From: Trichoplax sp. H2 | Lineage: Eukaryota > Placozoa > Uniplacotomia > Trichoplacea | Assembly: GCA_003344405.1 (NCBI GenBank) | Contig: NOWV01000008.1 | Coordinates: 186,001-250,000, forward strand | DNA length: 64,000 nucleotides | Direction: 5' to 3' | Position numbers and translations under genes: made by a program | The notes under the pieces: model-generated | What the model was told of the DNA's origin: nothing | The model's input: the letters and a program-made list of their open reading frames with translations, nothing else | The model's database searches: none | Shown here: positions 60,156 to 64,000 of the stretch, in pieces | Position numbering within the stretch: position 1 is the stretch's first letter | Layout of the letters: each line of letters starts with the position of its first letter

Positions 60156-62056
60156 TCAAGTACAACAGCCTCCAGAGGTCTTTTTGCTTTCAGCTATAAG
60201 TAAAAATATGATAAGTAGAACGAACTGAACTAAATAATTGAATCTAGTTGATTAGCAGAGCCCGCTTGACGGTCTTACGATGCATTAATCTTAGATATGG
60301 ATGTTTATTTAATAGAATTACCGCTCAGAGTTCCCGATCCGATATCTTCTAGCTTAATAGTCTTTCTTACTTCAGTCTGCTTTAAAACAATTCGTTCAAA
60401 AGCTAGTACAGCTACACGATTAAACATTTCGTCTACATTAATTCCTAGTTCATCAAGGATAAAAATAATAAAGAGGTATTTAACTTAACAAAGAAACGTC
60501 ATTCAAAAGGAAAGTAAGATATTATGTTGTGCTTATTTATACTAACCTGCCTTAGCGGAAGTTCTCCAATATTCTGCGTTCAATTTTTCAGCTAATTGAA
60601 CCGCTTCCTTCTCATAATCGGCTAACTCCTCTTCCTTCTGCAATAGAAGCACTACATGAATGCACGCATATGATCTGTGGATGATTTTAATATTATTTTG
60701 CTAGCTTACACATAAATCACATTTTGTTCCGATGATATAAAAGTCACATTCGTCATCACTATTTTCCCGTTTTGCACTATTATACCAGTCCCTAATGAGT
60801 ATAAGTGCAATGCCATTAAATTGCCATTAGCAGTATCACCGTACAAATATCATTGTATATACAACTACAACATTATCATATCTCTCTTAATGACAGCCGA
60901 AATTTACTTACCGGACGTGATCTAATGAAGTTTCATCATGGAATTCGAAAGCAATAATGACCGCTATAACAAATCAATACTCCAAAATCAGAATTTTTTG
61001 TGAAGTATAAAAGTATAGTGGGCTATTATTCAAATAAATTGAATCTAAGTACCATAGATAATAATATATTTACACATCCTATCAACTATTAAATATTGCC
61101 TACCATTACTACTTCGGAAATAAGCCCTGGCAACACTTTGGAATCTTTCTTGACCTGCTGTATCCCATCTTAAATATAAGCGGAAACATTTTATTTCGTT
61201 GTAAGATATTATGCCATTGTTGAATATCTCTTAAAATATCAATACACTATTATTAAGTTTTATGTTTTATGTTATAATCCAGTACAAGACTAGTATTAAT
61301 CATATAACATAAGCCTAATCATCGCGTCGTAGATTATGAATTTATATTGATATAAAGCCTTTAAAAAAGAAACGACTAAAATTCACGTACATTTGCAATT
61401 GAAAATTTGATCCTTTAATAACGAAATCCTCAACTTCGAAATCTACTCCAATTGTCGCCTTGTAATCTTTGTCAAATACTCGATGACAATATCTAATAAT
61501 ATTCAAAATGTAAGCAAGACTTACAATACATTCATCAATTATAACTCGATTAGCAGTTTATGCAAGAGATCTAAAAATAAGAAATTACTTATTAATAATG
61601 GACGTTTTTCCAACTGAAACATCTCCAATAACAATCACTTTGGCCGTAGTTAAGCTATAAGATAAATAATAACATTGGTAAAATTAAATAAACACGTTTT
61701 TGATAAAATAAATAAATGTGGTAGTGTAGGCCATCTATAGATTATTCTTGTAATTTATACATAGTCAGAAATAATATTGAAAGCTTTCGGTTACATTATA
61801 AATCAGTCTACAAGATACCTATCAATGAATTTTAAAGCGATAAGCATAAAGAAGTATAGTTATATTTTACCTCGTATCTCGCATAGTGTTAATAACTCTT
61901 ACAAAATTATTCAAGTAAGATAGAAATCAGTCTTATATGTTGATATCAATAGTTACATCTATGGTGTCATTCATACTTTGGTTGGTCGCCAATTCTATTT
62001 GGAAGTTCATCTAATAGTTGTTGGTCGAAATCATTCTTTCCAGATTGCTTTGGCAT
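60156..62056 (-). CDS. Rab34/Rab36-like small GTPase, 9 exons, 232 aa
   Basis: A membrane-traffic GTPase; Rab34 acts in lysosome positioning, macropinocytosis and ciliogenesis. Exons on the minus strand: 61977-62056, 61589-61654, 61391-61492, 61104-61168, 60912-60963, 60710-60791, 60547-60637, 60322-60444, 60156-60193, all phases closing. The P-loop is GDVSVGKTS, preceded by an N-terminal extension of about 33 residues, as in Rab34/36. Switch I region FDKDYKATIGVDFE is a hallmark of this subfamily. Switch II is WDTAGQERF with Gln intact, the base-binding motif GTKCDL has Thr for Asn (as in GTKKDL of the family), and SAKA follows. The tail ends GGCCT, a CCX-type double-prenylation site. I cannot decide between Rab34 and Rab36; it may predate their split. 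Confidence 0.92.
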
Positions 62057-63520
62057 AAAAGCCTGTAATACAATAATAATTAGTTGCTTCGGTATTAGTC
62101 CAATTCTGTTAGACATACTATTCAATAATTTTACCATATTTTGTAAATTATAATATTACAATCGTAAAAGGAACAGTAAATAGCAAATAACGACAGAAGT
62201 GCTGTAAATCGATAGTAATTTAACAGCGGTAAACATTGAAATTACTATTTGCTTAGTCATTGTTTTCAGATTGTATATGATTCTACTGTAGTAACATTAG
62301 TAAAAGGTGACATTATAATGCTAGGACGATTAAGTCATCTTACTTTATTCATACTGTATATTTTGTCGGGTTCAACTATAATTTTTCGAGCCCGATGCGC
62401 GACTACAAAAAATTCAAAACTAGTCTGCAAAACATCTTTTAGATTATAATTGTTGCATCATAAGCTAATTACAAATATAGCCAAGCTTATCATAACCGGT
62501 AAACTTACTAACAAAATTAATGATTAGTACTATTAGCATGACAATATTGTACCAGAATACAGGGAAATAGTCTATAATTTATTATAAATCGGTACAGTAT
62601 CATTAGAGCTAATTGGATATCATTAATGTTACAGTACAAAATTATTGCATAATAATATAAAAGACTCGATATTGTTACCGATCTTAACTATTGCTAGCAT
62701 TAATTAAAGTACTGTAGTTGACAATTAAACGGAACAGTAAGCGTTGATTGTAGCCAATAATCTTTGCAATTTTCTCAGTAGTCAGCGCTAATGGTATATA
62801 CTCTATTATAAAATAGGATGAATAGTAGGACTGGCATACCTTAGGAAATTGATCAATTTTTCTTTCCTGCTTACTTGCCATGATAAATAACAGGTAACAG
62901 TTGCTTCTTTTAATCCAATAATTTGAATTTGATACAATCAACTATAACTATGAGAAAAAGTGGACAATTTCAATTTGAGATTCCTTATGCCTATGGCTAG
63001 TAGATTTAATTTATTATTCTCGTAGAAAAATCTTTGAGTTTATAGATACATATACGCGTAAACATGAGTCAAACTTGTATTGAATTATCTCTGGGTAAAA
63101 ATTGCTGATCAATTGTTGGATAATTAAGAGTGCCTGATAATTAATGTTATTATGTTATGCTTGATTTTGAGCAATACTAGCACGAACTTTACTAACGACC
63201 ATGGCGGTCCACTTTTACCTTTTTGGCTATCATGGTGCAGCTAAGAATACGCATAATACAAGCAGAAAAATTATACCCTTGTTCAAGTATTAAATATTAA
63301 CATCAGTTAGATACGCTATGAGCACATTTCTAAATTGTGGCAAATAAGATAGTCCGTGTCTACACTGCTAGTAATTTGCATCTAATATAGATTATTTAAC
63401 TTTTTAATAGAAATTGCAGTCAGATCAAAGTGTAAGCTGAAGTCTTTTCATACATAGCTTAAACCTATTTCTAGCTTTTACTTTTTTATTTCGGCTGTAT
63501 ATATTTTATGTGCTCCTACT
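62057..63520. other. Intergenic spacer, no gene recognised
   Basis: AT-rich sequence upstream of the Rab gene. Open frames 62249-62449 and 62684-62941 have no domain and no clear splice context. Nothing else is seen. Confidence 0.4.
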
Positions 63521-63524
63521 ATTT

Positions 63525-63952
63525 ATGGAAAGGTTTTTAACAGGGGTTGTAAGTATATGAGATTGTGAAAAGGTCGGTAATAATTAATTTTTCGTTCGTA
63601 CGTGTTTACTATATTTTTTTCATTCTAGGATGAAATTGCTGTCGTACATCTTTGTACAACCTTACTAGATTATATAATTACTAAGGAAATGCCTATAATA
63701 TGCGATAAAAGTGTGGTAATAGAAATCTTTATAGCTTCTAAAAGCTCTTGTAAATTGGAATCGATAATACCCAATGGCTTCACCTTGTCTCATTTTAGCC
63801 ACTGCTGTCAATTTTGTATATACGGAACATCATAGTGAGTAAGCAATTTGATTTAACGGCAATAGCGTCGATCACTAGTTTTTCTCATAAAAATTTCAGA
63901 TATTTTCGGGAGGATAAAAGTTTTGGGAAACGAAGAACAGCAACAAAAGGTG
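63525..63952 (+). CDS. Possible first exons of an unrecognised gene running off the right edge
   Basis: A candidate start exon, 63525-63548, encodes MERFLTGV and is followed by a canonical donor (gtaagt). Its phase-0 partner begins at 63629 after 'cattctag' and encodes DEIAVVHLCTTLLDYI, then ITKEMPIICDK. A third candidate, from 63900 after 'atttcag', could read IFGRIKVLGNEEQQQK to a donor at about 63951, if the second exon ends at 63710. The amino-acid mix looks coding and the splice phases can be made to fit, but I do not recognise the protein and the gene is cut by the window end. Confidence 0.4.
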
Positions 63953-64000
63953 ATTAAACATACTTTTGTCATGTCTAGTAAAAAGTAGAGCACAAATTGT

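Overview
This is eukaryotic nuclear DNA from an early-branching animal. It is AT-rich, every long gene but two is cut into many small exons by introns of mostly about 70 to 400 bp, and the proteins are clear orthologues of animal CHK2, ERCC6L/PICH, SMG6, ULK1/2, Rab34/36, GST theta and retinol-dehydrogenase-type SDRs. Compact introns and a short TTAGGG-type tract fit a placozoan (Trichoplax or Hoilungia type). A sponge or another early animal is not excluded by what I can see. There is no operon, CRISPR, prophage or other bacterial feature.

Layout. 1-13852 has no gene I can support. It holds degenerate repeats (1-5000), a short telomere-like tract (about 5409-5430), a 20-base assembly gap (7600-7619) whose two sides repeat the same sequence with a roughly 680 bp insertion difference, and an AT-rich stretch. 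13853-17510 (minus) is a 17-exon CHK2 kinase with an FHA domain. 17511-20171 is a repeat-rich spacer. 20172-22545 (plus) is a 4-exon theta-class glutathione transferase. 22546-26388 is a spacer ending in a tandem duplication and a perfect palindrome. 26389-33342 (plus) is a 22-exon ERCC6L/PICH translocase. 34055-35534 (minus) is a 4-exon gene for an unrecognised one-pass membrane protein with an extraordinary Cys-Cys-rich tail. 36948-37928 and 40142-41116 (both minus) are two intronless paralogous membrane SDRs of the RDH11-14 type. 42462-48764 (minus) is a 21-exon SMG6/EST1A nuclease, and 50298-57018 (plus) a 23-exon ULK1/2 (Atg1) kinase, head to head across a repeat-filled 1.5 kb spacer. 57019-60155 is empty. 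60156-62056 (minus) is a 9-exon Rab34/Rab36-like GTPase. At the right edge there may be the first exons of another plus-strand gene.

The genes do not form one pathway. CHK2 (DNA-damage checkpoint), ERCC6L (ultrafine anaphase bridges) and SMG6 (nonsense-mediated decay) concern genome and RNA surveillance. ULK starts autophagy, Rab34/36 acts in late-endosome/Golgi and cilium traffic, and the GST and RDH-like enzymes handle small hydrophobic or electrophilic molecules. I reassembled exon structures by eye from homology, GT/AG sites and reading phase. All phases close exactly except one junction in SMG6.

The most unusual material is the Cys-rich membrane protein, the abundant strand-switching (CTGTA)n/(TACAG)n hairpin tracts with larger tandem units beside them, and the presence/absence insertion around the gap. 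I found no clearly novel multi-gene system.
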